DNA from: a virus
IMG/VR virus record: IMGVR_UViG_3300020172_003635
Location: 1 to 45,547 of that record
Length of the DNA stretch: 45,547 nucleotides
Reading direction: 5' to 3' (one strand)
The position numbers were made by a program, and so were the translations under genes. Positions 1 to 8,360 of the stretch are shown here, one piece after another. How positions within the stretch are numbered: the first letter of the stretch is position 1; the number at the start of each line of letters is the position of its first letter. Under the pieces are notes generated by a model that worked only from the letters and a program-made list of their open reading frames with translations, made no database searches and was not told where the DNA came from.

Positions 1-541
1 CTGGGCGAGAACTAAATATAACTGTTACTCTTCCGTTGTTCTCATCATTATTTAAATAAAAATCACCATTAGAAGGATTAGTGGATTCTATATAAAAATT
101 AGGATTCTTTGCTAATATTTGATATCCAGTTTCTATATCAGCTCTCACTGATCTATCTTCTATTAACACCTCATTGAGTACTGTTGCTTGACTCTGTTGT
201 AGAATGGAAGGAGTTGCCGAATTGGTTTGGCTAGTAAAGCTAACCTTTTCCTCAGCCACTGTTAGTCCAGATGAGTCAACTAAGTTAGTAACTCTAACGA
301 CATAGTCGGTATTAGAGCTTAATACTGAATTCCAATAAAGAGTTAAAGTTCTACTTATCTGATTATAATCAGTAATTGTATTTATAGTTCTAAATGGAGA
401 CGAAGTCTGAACAGGCGTAGCTGAATCTGTTTGGACAATAAAGTTTGCATTTATTAATGATGCTATCTTAATTGTTCTACCAAATTTAATATTTACTGTA
501 TTAACAGTAACTGTAGCGCTATCTATCAAATACAAAGCCAC
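1..541 (-). CDS. Partial virion-type beta-rich protein (N-terminal 180 residues)
   Basis: An open frame on the minus strand starts at a GTG (541-539), preceded by GGAG seven bases upstream and by an in-frame TGA, and runs off the left edge without a stop. The protein begins VALYLIDSATVTVNTVN. It is rich in Ser, Thr, Val and Asn, with alternating hydrophobic residues as in Ig-like or fibronectin-type beta-sandwich domains of phage head and tail proteins. It lies downstream of the capsid gene across a terminator, so it opens the next late transcription unit. No specific family is recognised; a neck, tail or decoration protein is an inference from position. The real C-terminus lies outside the window. 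Confidence 0.6.
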   Translation of the reverse strand, partial: MALYLIDSATVTVNTVNIKFGRTIKIASLINANFIVQTDSATPVQTSSPFRTINTITDYNQISRTLTLYWNSVLSSNTDYVVRVTNLVDSSGLTVAEEKVSFTSQTNSATPSILQQSQATVLNEVLIEDRSVRADIETGYQILAKNPNFYIESTNPSNGDFYLNNDENNGRVTVIFSSRP

Positions 542-591
542 TCAACACACTCCATAATTATAATCCTGAACTAATAGTAATAAATTAATTC

Positions 592-631
592 AATAAAAAG
601 CAAAGGGGCAGTAGATTTCTCTACCGCCCCC
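592..631 (-). terminator. Terminator after the capsid gene
   Basis: Bases 605-630 form an 11-bp stem (one G-U pair) closed by a GAAA tetraloop. On the minus strand it is followed by TTTGCTTTTTATT. It lies 45 bp past the capsid stop codon and would insulate the highly expressed capsid gene from the gene to its left. Confidence 0.75.
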
Positions 632-640
632 AGCTTTAGG

Positions 641-669
641 GTAATTTGTAACTATAACGACCCTAAGGT
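641..669. other. 23S rRNA / I-CeuI-site-like sequence
   Basis: Bases 648-668 match the invariant 23S rRNA segment that contains the I-CeuI homing endonuclease recognition core at 19 of 21 positions (TAACTATAACG, two mismatches, then CCTAAGGT). The same bases also form part of a weak inverted repeat (CTTTAGGGT at 634-642 against ACCCTAAGG at 659-667). It sits between the capsid stop codon and its terminator. No rRNA gene surrounds it. Confidence 0.4.
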
Positions 670-675
670 TTTTTA

Positions 676-1740
676 TCAGCTTAACGCTACGTCGTTTGTA
701 ACTTGAACTTCGTAGTTACGGCTCAATCTGACGTTCTTAGCAACAGTGATACCTTCACCGTCACCCAGCATTACGATGTCATAACGCTCCTTCATCTTGA
801 GTGCACGAAGATCGCGACTCGGATCGTCGAACTGATCAGTGCTCATATCGTCCTTGACGAGAAGAGTACCGACTTCGTTACGGTCGATGAGGAAGAGGTC
901 TGACTTAGCTGCTGTTCCACCACTCTTAGCTGTGAAGCTAACGAAAGGCGAAACAAGAACATTCAAGCCCATCGGAGCCGTCGAGTTCAGTGCGCCTTCT
1001 GGCGACTGAGGACGGTATCCCCAACTTGTACCTACAGAAGATGCTGCTCCACCAGCGTGGAAGATGGAATCCTTAAGGAATACCGACCACATTAATGGGT
1101 GCAGAATGAAATCTGTTGGGATATGATTTTCAGCCATAAGGATAGCAGCCATATCTACGATGTCATCCCAGGTAATTGTCAAGTTGGCAGCGCCATCAAT
1201 ATTTCTACCTGTTGTGTCATCATAACTACCACTATCGTTATCGAATGCAATTGTAGCTGCATCCTTGAAACGGCTAAGAGCAATCTGCTCTTTCAAACGA
1301 GCCATGGCACGACCGGCTGCGCGAACATGTAAACCGACAATGTCCCAAAGTGAATCAGCGATGACTTCCTCCGTAAAGGATAGCTTAACGCCCTTCTTTG
1401 AAACTTTGCCTTCTACCTGCTTTGCGAAGGCGAGTGCTTGCTCTGGATACTCTTGTCCTTCTGGGATCTCTGCTGCTTGAATAGCGTTGACTGCGGGGAA
1501 CTCCAAAGAGCGTCCCTTACCGAGACGAACAGTGGAAAGCAATGGAGTCACAAGTAGTTGTGGCTCTGCTGCTTCTTTAAGCGTACGCGAAAGAACTTTG
1601 GGGAAAAGTGCTGCTGCGTCTGGTGACGCAAAAGCTTCCTTAATTGTTACTCTGTTGTCTGCATCTATGTACCCGTCCTCAGTCAATACTGCTTCCCAAG
1701 CTGGGAGACCCGAGAGGAGCTCTTGGATTGTCTTACTCAT
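676..1740 (-). CDS. Major capsid protein (HK97 fold, likely)
   Basis: This 354-aa protein is the likely major capsid subunit. The length is typical for an HK97-fold capsid protein, and the order protease-scaffold, small beta-rich protein, this gene is the standard head module. Features seen: a helical N-terminal arm (about 1-60), a region with LEFPAVNAIQAAEIPEGQEY like an E-loop strand (about 80-105), a long helix around 140-165 (HVRAAGRAMARLKEQIA) resembling the spine helix, and a C-terminal beta/P-domain-like part ending in RNYEVQVTNDVALS. The start is an ATG with AGGAGG 12 nt upstream. A strong terminator follows the stop, as expected for a very abundant product. The call rests on context and layout; I could not run a profile search. 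Confidence 0.8.
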   Translation of the reverse strand: MSKTIQELLSGLPAWEAVLTEDGYIDADNRVTIKEAFASPDAAALFPKVLSRTLKEAAEPQLLVTPLLSTVRLGKGRSLEFPAVNAIQAAEIPEGQEYPEQALAFAKQVEGKVSKKGVKLSFTEEVIADSLWDIVGLHVRAAGRAMARLKEQIALSRFKDAATIAFDNDSGSYDDTTGRNIDGAANLTITWDDIVDMAAILMAENHIPTDFILHPLMWSVFLKDSIFHAGGAASSVGTSWGYRPQSPEGALNSTAPMGLNVLVSPFVSFTAKSGGTAAKSDLFLIDRNEVGTLLVKDDMSTDQFDDPSRDLRALKMKERYDIVMLGDGEGITVAKNVRLSRNYEVQVTNDVALS

Positions 1741-1790
1741 CGTAGGATTATTCCTCCTGTGTTAATGTTTCTTTAGTATTAATATTAATA

Positions 1791-2555
1791 TTAGAGTGTC
1801 AGATTGACGCGGAAAGCACCAATGACATTAGTTACGTCCAGGTTGGCCCGGATACCTAACTTACCGCTGTAGGTGCCTGCACGAGTGAGCTCGTAAACAG
1901 TCTTTAATGCACCCGGATCAGAGGGAAGTTGCATATAGCTGAGTAAGCCATCATCAAAGTTGGTAGCGAACTGCTCAACTTCAACAACTTTACCCACTTG
2001 CAACCATGGATAAGCACCAGCAGCAGCTGTTGTTGCTGCGAATGCCACCGGACGACCCATGTGATCGGCTCGGATTAATGAACCAACTGTTACATCGGCG
2101 TTAACGCCTGCAACCATTGGATACTCTACATAACCATGTGTGATGAAGCCGGCGCCCTGTGAGGTACCCTTATCAAACGGTCTGTAAAGATCATATTGTG
2201 CGCAGCCAATCGGAACTGAATAGGCGCCCACTGAAATTGTGTCAACTGAACCAGTAGTCGAACTAGGGGTAGCGCCATCAAGCGGATCCCAGCTGGGCAT
2301 AACATCGCCCCAACCTTGACTCGAAGCAGTTCCGTTAGCGGGAACGATGCGAGCATCGCCGTTTGCATCTGCGACTACTGAAAGAATTGTACCCTTGGTG
2401 ATGACGATCTCAAAACGATCATCTTCGCTGTCAGAATACCATGTAGGAAGACCGGGATGGGGCAGTAAATAGGCTGCGGGGGCAATGCCCTCTGAAACTA
2501 CAAACCGGCCTGCACCAGTCTTACTATGAACCTTGCGGAACTTTGCTAAACTCAT
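1791..2555 (-). CDS. Putative capsid decoration / head stabilisation protein
   Basis: A 254-aa protein between the protease-scaffold gene and the capsid gene, with a good SD (AAGGAG) before the ATG. The sequence is beta-rich with Gly/Pro turns and few charged helices (for example GTILSVVADANGDARIVPA and PMVAGVNADVTVGSLIRADH). This resembles phage head decoration proteins, which bind the outer capsid and occupy this slot between protease and capsid genes. Only 18 bp separate it from the upstream gene, so it is co-transcribed with the head operon. A minor capsid protein is the alternative. No catalytic motif is visible. Confidence 0.6.
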   Translation of the reverse strand: MSLAKFRKVHSKTGAGRFVVSEGIAPAAYLLPHPGLPTWYSDSEDDRFEIVITKGTILSVVADANGDARIVPANGTASSQGWGDVMPSWDPLDGATPSSTTGSVDTISVGAYSVPIGCAQYDLYRPFDKGTSQGAGFITHGYVEYPMVAGVNADVTVGSLIRADHMGRPVAFAATTAAAGAYPWLQVGKVVEVEQFATNFDDGLLSYMQLPSDPGALKTVYELTRAGTYSGKLGIRANLDVTNVIGAFRVNLTL

Positions 2556-2573
2556 TTTTTATCTCCTTAAATG

Positions 2574-3341
2574 TTAAAGTTTACGTCTACCCATAAGGGC
2601 ATCTACTAGTACTTGTTCAAAAGATTCGTTAGGATCCGTAGAAGTCTTTGCATTTTCCTCTTTATCAAGAGTCAATACATTCTCTTCAGAACTAACTTCA
2701 GCTTCAGATGTAACTTGCGGCATTGTCATATAATCAGAAATGCGCTTGTTAGCCTTTGCTGGAGCCTTGGCCAGATCTCTCAAAGAGTCTGCTAACGAGG
2801 CAGCTGTGCGCGAAACATGCTCTCCTATTAGATTTTCTCTTTCGTCTGCGGATTCGAAACCAAGACTAATCTTAGTGTCGACAACTCTTTCTACTAGAGT
2901 TCTATGCAATGCACTCTTGAGCTTTGCATTTTCTTCTTCAAGAGACTTGATACTTGCCTTTAAGAGGTTAATATCTTGCTCAACGCCCTCTTTGTTGTCG
3001 CTGAGATTACTTTCCTCTTCAGCAGTCTCTTGATCCTCATCGTCCTTGGACAATGACTCTTCCGGCTTTTCAGCATTTTCGGAATCAGCGTCTTGCACAT
3101 CCGCCTTTTCTGAATCGTCAGGTGAGTTCTTTTCTTCTTCTGAATCTGCCTCTGCATCTCCTTCGGAAACTTCTTTTTGCTCTTCTTCTACAGAAGGGCT
3201 TTCTTCAGTCTTTTCTTCTTCTGAAGTCACTTCGACTTCTTCCGAAGCTTCGCCTATGGCGGAAGCTGCTATGCTAGAAAGATCTTCGCTTAAGCCTTCA
3301 GCTACAGCTAAAATATCTTCGCTCTTATTAACATCTGTCAT
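2574..3341 (-). CDS. Nested scaffolding protein (internal start)
   Basis: In-frame ATG at 3341-3339 (codon 290 of the protease gene), preceded by GAGGAG nine bases upstream. Initiation here would give a 255-aa protein beginning MTDVNKSEDIL and containing only the acidic scaffold and coiled-coil part. This is the arrangement known from lambda C/Nu3 and other phages, where the free scaffold is made in excess over the protease fusion from one gene. The SD-ATG pair is seen in the sequence; its use is inference. Confidence 0.6.
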   Translation of the reverse strand: MTDVNKSEDILAVAEGLSEDLSSIAASAIGEASEEVEVTSEEEKTEESPSVEEEQKEVSEGDAEADSEEEKNSPDDSEKADVQDADSENAEKPEESLSKDDEDQETAEEESNLSDNKEGVEQDINLLKASIKSLEEENAKLKSALHRTLVERVVDTKISLGFESADERENLIGEHVSRTAASLADSLRDLAKAPAKANKRISDYMTMPQVTSEAEVSSEENVLTLDKEENAKTSTDPNESFEQVLVDALMGRRKL

Positions 3342-4208
3342 GTTACGAGTCTCCTCAGAATTATTGTTTTCAGAATCTTCACTAGATAGTAATGATTCTG
3401 TTTTATTTATATAACTTTCGCTTTCCTGGAAAGCTAAAGCTGTTAAAAAAGCGCCTTTTAAATGTAAATAAATTGGCTTAGATTCTTTTTTCTTCATATT
3501 TGAAAGAATAGATCTATTTTCTTCAATGGAAATGATATCCTCATTATCCATATTAAGAACAAATGCTGCGCTTCTAGCTATCCAACCCTCTGAGTCAGAT
3601 AGTTCGGCTTTACCGTCAGTACTCTTAAGTGATCTAACTCCAGACTTTTGATCTGCTGGTTGATTTACGAAAGAGTATTCCTTAAAACCGATATCTTGCA
3701 TGTCAACGAATGCCAGCTTGCCCTTGTAGACTTGGCCTCTTTTGTACTTTGGAGCCTTAGGCCTTCCAGATGCGTCTTCTACGGCGAGGTCATCTCCTGT
3801 GATGCTACAGATTGCTTTGCCTGCTCTGCCACCAACTGAGCCAGTTAGGTATCTCTTGTCTAATACTTTTTGTGCAGCGACTGGATCTGTTATTGCAATT
3901 TGGAGTCTAACGAACGAGGAGCCATCAGCTTCCTTGTCCATTTTAGCCGCCATGACTCTACCTATCGGTTCAGTATTTAAATCATGATTCAGAATAATGG
4001 GCTTTGGGTAAGGATCAACCCAAGACTGAAGAGCTTGTTCTAGGGCTTCTGCTGAATAATTATTGTAATTAGCTGTAAGACCTTCGTGAATAGCTGCGAC
4101 CTCTATGATGAGCCCGTGCCTTGAATTAAATGATTCTGAAAAATCTAGATCTGACTTAGAAAGGTCAGGAAGTTCTAGAGTAAAATTTTCAACAAAGTCA
4201 AACGACAT
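2574..4208 (-). CDS. Prohead protease fused to scaffold
   Basis: A 544-aa two-part protein. Residues about 1-215 look like a prohead maturation protease: a His in KPIILNHDLN (H75) and a Ser in YLTGSVGG (S124), spaced as in phage serine proteases that cleave scaffold and capsid subunits, followed by KLAFVDMQDIGFKEYSFVNQP, typical of the end of the domain. Residues about 255-450 are extremely acidic (runs of Glu, Asp, Ser) and then coiled-coil (about 415-445), as in scaffolding proteins. The start has AGGGG six bases upstream. An internal in-frame ATG with its own SD begins the scaffold half. The two halves should co-assemble inside the procapsid. Confidence 0.85.
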   Translation of the reverse strand: MSFDFVENFTLELPDLSKSDLDFSESFNSRHGLIIEVAAIHEGLTANYNNYSAEALEQALQSWVDPYPKPIILNHDLNTEPIGRVMAAKMDKEADGSSFVRLQIAITDPVAAQKVLDKRYLTGSVGGRAGKAICSITGDDLAVEDASGRPKAPKYKRGQVYKGKLAFVDMQDIGFKEYSFVNQPADQKSGVRSLKSTDGKAELSDSEGWIARSAAFVLNMDNEDIISIEENRSILSNMKKKESKPIYLHLKGAFLTALAFQESESYINKTESLLSSEDSENNNSEETRNMTDVNKSEDILAVAEGLSEDLSSIAASAIGEASEEVEVTSEEEKTEESPSVEEEQKEVSEGDAEADSEEEKNSPDDSEKADVQDADSENAEKPEESLSKDDEDQETAEEESNLSDNKEGVEQDINLLKASIKSLEEENAKLKSALHRTLVERVVDTKISLGFESADERENLIGEHVSRTAASLADSLRDLAKAPAKANKRISDYMTMPQVTSEAEVSSEENVLTLDKEENAKTSTDPNESFEQVLVDALMGRRKL

Positions 4209-4289
4209 TTGAATCCCCTGTTAGATAGTTATTTCTGTTTTATATAGTAAGTTTATTTTTATAACATTGAACAATTTTATATAAATATA

Positions 4290-5069
4290 TCACACTTTAG
4301 CATAGCTGGTCATTAACAGCTCTTGCCTATTGTCTCCATTAGACAAAAATGATTCATACATTACTTCGGACATTATATGCGGTGCATAAATATACGAGGC
4401 GCTGTATAGCTTGAATCCAGCTTTTTTACACTCCAAAGACCAGCCGACATCTTCGCCCTGCTCATGCAATGTATAGTTGACATTATTGTAAACATCTTTA
4501 GACATCATCTTCGCAGCCATGATTACATCTGATTGAAAGTATGTTCCTAATTGATAGCTTTCTTTTCTAAATGCCTTAGTTGGAACATCTAATCTCCAAT
4601 CCATTACACTTGGATACATTGTGCCAAAAGGAGTCATAAACATTAATGGATTAACTGCGTCAGCTCCAGATTTAATGTGCGCTATTAATAGTTCTATGGT
4701 ATTTGTATTCGTCAGCAAGATGTCAGAATCAAGACTAAAATAATATTCTGGCTGTATTTTTCTAACGGATTCCAACAATGAATTTCTCAGAGATACCATA
4801 TTTACATACTTTGACATACTCCATTGTCTACCATTATTTTCATGCTCAAAATGCGGAATATCTTCTCTAATCTTAATCTCAAAATAAGGTATTCTTTTAT
4901 CGAATTTTCTCCAAGATTCAAGTGCCTGAATGGTCGCTGTATCATCTGGAGATACTTCAAATATGAAACCTATATCATTAATCGGGACTGATTGTGATAT
5001 TATGCATTTAATCCAATGATGAAGAATCCAACTTCTTTTATACATTGGGCATCCGAGAATAAGTTTCAT
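4290..5069 (-). CDS. GT-A type glycosyltransferase
   Basis: A 259-aa protein with the signature of a family-2-like nucleotide-sugar transferase: MKLILGCPMYKRSWILHHWI at the N-terminus, a central strand ending in the metal-binding DxD motif (YYFSLDSDILLTN, about residues 110-122), and an acceptor-side GEDVGWSLECKKAG (about 204-217). It begins 7 bp after the small 109-aa gene, and its own SD is weak, so coupling is likely. Placement between portal and protease genes suggests it modifies a virion protein, but a target on host or phage DNA or envelope cannot be excluded. All core residues appear present. Confidence 0.7.
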   Translation of the reverse strand: MKLILGCPMYKRSWILHHWIKCIISQSVPINDIGFIFEVSPDDTATIQALESWRKFDKRIPYFEIKIREDIPHFEHENNGRQWSMSKYVNMVSLRNSLLESVRKIQPEYYFSLDSDILLTNTNTIELLIAHIKSGADAVNPLMFMTPFGTMYPSVMDWRLDVPTKAFRKESYQLGTYFQSDVIMAAKMMSKDVYNNVNYTLHEQGEDVGWSLECKKAGFKLYSASYIYAPHIMSEVMYESFLSNGDNRQELLMTSYAKV

Positions 5070-5076
5070 TTAAAAA

Positions 5077-5406
5077 TTACTTCTTCTTTTCCTCAGCGAC
5101 TAAGGGAGTTGCAACCGTATCATCTTGTGCAACGGTTGCTGTTTTGCTTTTTTGAATAGAATCTTTTTGCTCTATAACAATCTCTTCCTGAGCGGGAGGA
5201 ATGTCTTCTTCTGCGGAATCTTCTTCAATAAAACTTTCCAAGAAAGAAACTCTATCAACTAGTTGTTCTATAACTTCTACTAAAACCTGAAGTGCTAAAC
5301 GAGTTTGTCCGTTATCTACGGCCTTAGTGAAACCTATTAAACCATCATCAGTATTTAGATAGGTAGAAATTGTATCATTCTTTATTGTTATCTTCTCTGA
5401 CATCAT
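5077..5406 (-). CDS. Small acidic protein, function unknown
   Basis: A 109-aa protein overlapping the 3' end of the portal gene by 32 bp, with AAAGG five bases before the ATG. Residues about 1-60 look folded (DDGLIGFTKAVDNGQTRLALQVLVEVIEQLVDRVSFLESF, helix-rich), followed by a disordered Glu/Gln/Thr-rich tail ending in EEKKK. Overlap with the portal suggests translational coupling and a role in head assembly or DNA packaging. I do not recognise the family. Confidence 0.65.
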   Translation of the reverse strand: MMSEKITIKNDTISTYLNTDDGLIGFTKAVDNGQTRLALQVLVEVIEQLVDRVSFLESFIEEDSAEEDIPPAQEEIVIEQKDSIQKSKTATVAQDDTVATPLVAEEKKK

Positions 5407-7039
5407 CTATGCCTTTCTCGTCATTAGTGTAAACTATAGTATACTCTGATTCTAGAGCATTTTCAACTAATGTGAGCCATGAATTGTCAGATCTTCTAAT
5501 ATTTGGTGAAGTACTTCTACCCTGCTGATTTGCTGGTCGAATAGTATTGCCAGATCCTCTTTTGTTATTGGGAAGATTTCTTTGACCCTTTTGAGCTGAC
5601 GCCTGCTTATCTCCATCGCGCTGAACGTCAACAGGTTTTGTATCTGCAGTAATCTCTGCTTGATTCTTTGCCATTTCCATTTGGATTTTAGCTTGAATGG
5701 CTGCATAAAGATCTTCTTCATCATACTCTGGATCAATACCAAGTTCTAATCTAGCTTCTTTCAAGCCAATTATATTATTGGCAAACTTCTGAATGACATG
5801 AGTTTCTTTTTTGACTTGAGTATCTACGTCTATTTCATTAAACTTAAAATAGCAGCGATCTGATATACCAGACTCTATAGGATTCGATATGGGATCAAAT
5901 CCGCCTTCCATCAATATTTCATTAAATATATGAACTCTCACCATGTCAGAGAAAAGTTTTTGATACTGCTTTACCTTATCATATAAGGCAGTGTCTAGAC
6001 GATCTGTCACTGACCTATTTCCACCATTCATCATCATTCCCAAATGGTGCGGAGCTACGCCTAGTCCAACTGCTACTCTTTCCTTAAAGTGCTGTAGGTA
6101 TGCTGTTGCGTCAAGCGCTGCGTTGTTTGCTCCAATAACATCTATTGAGTGGCGATAAGGAAGTATTAAGCCACCTTCTGCTCTAAGGTTTTCAATTTCT
6201 ATAGCGGCTTTATCTATTTCGTCAGGTTCTGCTGGCTGATCTGCGGTTCCTATTGTATATCTGTAGAGGGGAAATAGTTCTCTGTGAACTAGATTTTGGA
6301 TATCCTCTTCCATCTGTCTAAGGGCAACTACGTCATCCAGTACAGTACCCAAGAAGGGTGTTCCAAAAGCTCTGCCTGTTTTCTTATCAATATGCATGTG
6401 GATGACACGATCAGCTGACCAAACCGGATCGCGTTCCGTTGGGGCATATGTCAGCGGGTCTGAAGCCTGCTGATATGATCTAGGTCTATTGAATTTATCT
6501 CTTAATATTCTTACTTGCTCAGTAGGAATTAGATAATACCCTACAACTGGCATTTCTGCATTTACGCCTGATATCTCTGTAGGAAAGTATTCTGAAATAT
6601 CTCCTCTAGCTTTGACTATAAAGACATTTCCATATTTAAAAATATGATCAGTAACCTCTATTAGAAAGTCCAAAAATGGACGTTTCATTGCCATTTCCAT
6701 GAAATCTATTCTCTGATAAAGATAAGAAACTGCTTCTGGATTTTCGCCAACAATCTTCCAGCTTTCTTTCCAGAAGAGTTCTTTATGCTTATTCAGGGCC
6801 TGCTTGACATAGGAATCAGTATCTGCTGCTTGCATGATACGATCAAAGTCATATGGAGAAGGTTCAAATGTAGCTCTATTATTATAATAAAATGTATTAC
6901 CTTGAAAGCCTAGTGCCAAGGCAGCGACTTTCATAGATCTACCTACTGATTTGATCTCATCAGGCTGTAGTGCTTTAGCGATAATATTATTTTGTGACTT
7001 ATCTCTTTGCCTAAAGGGCAAAAAATCAAAAGCTGCCAT
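5375..7039 (-). CDS. Portal protein
   Basis: A 554-aa portal, the dodecameric ring through which DNA is packaged and ejected. Seen: an N-terminal region with FWKESWKIVGENPEAVSYL, a central wing with GYYLIPTEQVRIL and VIHMHIDKKTGRAFGTPFL, and the long helical segment from about 225 to 255 (DDVVALRQMEEDIQNLVHRELFPLYRY). It then has GVAPHHLGMM plus a clip/stem region and a disordered C-terminal tail rich in Gln, Asn and Arg. I chose the ATG at 7039, which has GGAG six bases upstream; an in-frame GTG at 7051 overlaps that SD and is less likely. Confidence 0.9.
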   Translation of the reverse strand: MAAFDFLPFRQRDKSQNNIIAKALQPDEIKSVGRSMKVAALALGFQGNTFYYNNRATFEPSPYDFDRIMQAADTDSYVKQALNKHKELFWKESWKIVGENPEAVSYLYQRIDFMEMAMKRPFLDFLIEVTDHIFKYGNVFIVKARGDISEYFPTEISGVNAEMPVVGYYLIPTEQVRILRDKFNRPRSYQQASDPLTYAPTERDPVWSADRVIHMHIDKKTGRAFGTPFLGTVLDDVVALRQMEEDIQNLVHRELFPLYRYTIGTADQPAEPDEIDKAAIEIENLRAEGGLILPYRHSIDVIGANNAALDATAYLQHFKERVAVGLGVAPHHLGMMMNGGNRSVTDRLDTALYDKVKQYQKLFSDMVRVHIFNEILMEGGFDPISNPIESGISDRCYFKFNEIDVDTQVKKETHVIQKFANNIIGLKEARLELGIDPEYDEEDLYAAIQAKIQMEMAKNQAEITADTKPVDVQRDGDKQASAQKGQRNLPNNKRGSGNTIRPANQQGRSTSPNIRRSDNSWLTLVENALESEYTIVYTNDEKGIDDVREDNNKE

Positions 7040-7098
7040 TTTCTTCTCCACTTTAAAAACTACTAGTAATAGTAGCTATAATGACTTTTTTATATCAG

Positions 7099-7311
7099 TT
7101 ACTGAGATGGGGTCTGATTAACCTTATCAAAGGCGTTTTTCAAGATTAAGGTCTTGACTGATTCCATCCAGAAGATTGTTTCAGCTTCGTTAAAATCACT
7201 CTTGTACTGAAGGTTTGCGTTTGAAATCTTAATTTCAATAACAAATTCTTTAGCTTCTGCTGACTCAGTTGCTTCAATTATTTCGCTTGTTTCAATTATT
7301 TCATTTGACAT
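7099..7311 (-). CDS. Small acidic protein, function unknown
   Basis: A 70-aa product from the ATG at 7311, preceded by GAGG eight bases upstream. A TTG 18 bp further up is possible but lacks a good SD. The N-terminal 20 residues are Glu/Ser/Thr-rich, followed by EFVIEIKISNANLQYKSDF, which looks like two beta strands, and a helix EAETIFWMESVKTLILKNAF. It starts 10 nt after the stop of the 63-aa gene and sits just upstream of the portal gene. No family recognised. Confidence 0.6.
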   Translation of the reverse strand: MSNEIIETSEIIEATESAEAKEFVIEIKISNANLQYKSDFNEAETIFWMESVKTLILKNAFDKVNQTPSQ

Positions 7312-7321
7312 TTCATTTACC

Positions 7322-7513
7322 TCACTCAAAGTTGTCTGTTTTTGTTTGTTTAATTAATTTTTCTGTTTTACCTGGTTGCGTCATGGCAGTTAGAGTTGCA
7401 ACTTTTGCATTCAACTGTTTGATTGTTGCTTCTTTGACAACTAACTCAGTCATTAACTGACCAATTTTTTCGCTGAATGTTTGAACTAAAATATTAATAT
7501 CTAGATCGTCCAT
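7322..7513 (-). CDS. Small coiled-coil protein
   Basis: A 63-aa protein with AAAGG before its ATG. Residues about 8-45 form a heptad pattern (ILVQTFSEKIGQLMTELVV followed by KEATIKQLNAKVATL), so it is probably an oligomeric coiled coil. The tail is Lys/Thr/Gln-rich. It lies between a 267-aa unknown and the 70-aa gene, all upstream of portal. Function unknown. Confidence 0.65.
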   Translation of the reverse strand: MDDLDINILVQTFSEKIGQLMTELVVKEATIKQLNAKVATLTAMTQPGKTEKLIKQTKTDNFE

Positions 7514-7549
7514 ATTTGCCTTTCTTTACGGTCTTAGGCAAATATTATA

Positions 7550-8353
7550 TCACATGGGATAGCTTAAATGAGCATATGACTGGTTGATGTTTACGGGAAA
7601 TCCCTTATTTCTTTCTCTATAATCATAATAAGCTTCTGAAATCCATAATTTAAATGATTCCGGCATTTCAGTATCCGTATTGTAGTCCTGTAGTGCATCT
7701 GTACTGCCTTGAATGAATTTTCCAACTTGTTGTGGTCTTATTCCCATTAATTCATTTCTGACATCTAATGGCATTTGTACTATTTGTAGTATTTCGTGAC
7801 ATATTTTAGCCATTGGCTCTTCATTGTTAAATTCTGTATAACTATATGCCCATTCTATAATTAATCTAAACAATTCATGAATTGATCTCGACAATGTTTG
7901 TGGATGTATTGAATACAGGGCGTTATTTGTTTCTATCGATTCTTGTGGCATTTCGCTATATGTGATTAAAGCTACTGGAGCAAGATCTATGACTACAAAA
8001 TGTTTAGTGATAATAGGAAATTTAATTTCGCCATTTTCAAAAGATACAACCATATCATTTGTACTTGTTGATCCATGGGTTTCTTCTGGTAAGCTTTTTA
8101 TCATATATTCAGTAGTTGAACAAGCAGCTTTATATGGTGATTGGTCATTCTTTATTTCTGCTTTCCACACTGAAAATGCTCTTAATAAACGATTTTCATT
8201 CACTTTACATTCAGATATCCATTTATTATTAACTTCATCCCATTCGGAATTAAATTTTGAAGTTGGTAGTTGAATATTTGGATATTGCCATTTATGGCGA
8301 TTGGGATTCCATACCCAATCCGCAAATGGTCTTTTTGTATCTATTTCTGACAT
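7550..8353 (-). CDS. Unknown structural-cluster protein
   Basis: A 267-aa protein with GAGG five bases before the ATG. The first 50 residues are rich in Trp, Asn and Pro (PFADWVWNPNRHKWQYPNI, then SEWDEVNNKWISECKVNENR), a repeated W-x-W-N-like pattern. A middle beta-rich region (FPIITKHFVVIDLAPVALITYS) and a C-terminal helical half follow. It lies 8 bp downstream of the fibre gene, so it may be a fibre accessory, chaperone or virion protein. No recognised motif. Confidence 0.65.
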   Translation of the reverse strand: MSEIDTKRPFADWVWNPNRHKWQYPNIQLPTSKFNSEWDEVNNKWISECKVNENRLLRAFSVWKAEIKNDQSPYKAACSTTEYMIKSLPEETHGSTSTNDMVVSFENGEIKFPIITKHFVVIDLAPVALITYSEMPQESIETNNALYSIHPQTLSRSIHELFRLIIEWAYSYTEFNNEEPMAKICHEILQIVQMPLDVRNELMGIRPQQVGKFIQGSTDALQDYNTDTEMPESFKLWISEAYYDYRERNKGFPVNINQSYAHLSYPM

Positions 8354-8360
8354 ATTAACC

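Noticed and set aside
648-668. A true rRNA gene or intron insertion site
   Set aside because: Only about 21 bp match, with no flanking rRNA sequence and no intron or endonuclease gene nearby; kept only as a curiosity.
3046-3414. A 122-codon Ser-rich plus-strand frame
   Set aside because: Antisense shadow of the Glu-rich scaffold region; GAA/GAG read backwards gives Ser and Phe codons.
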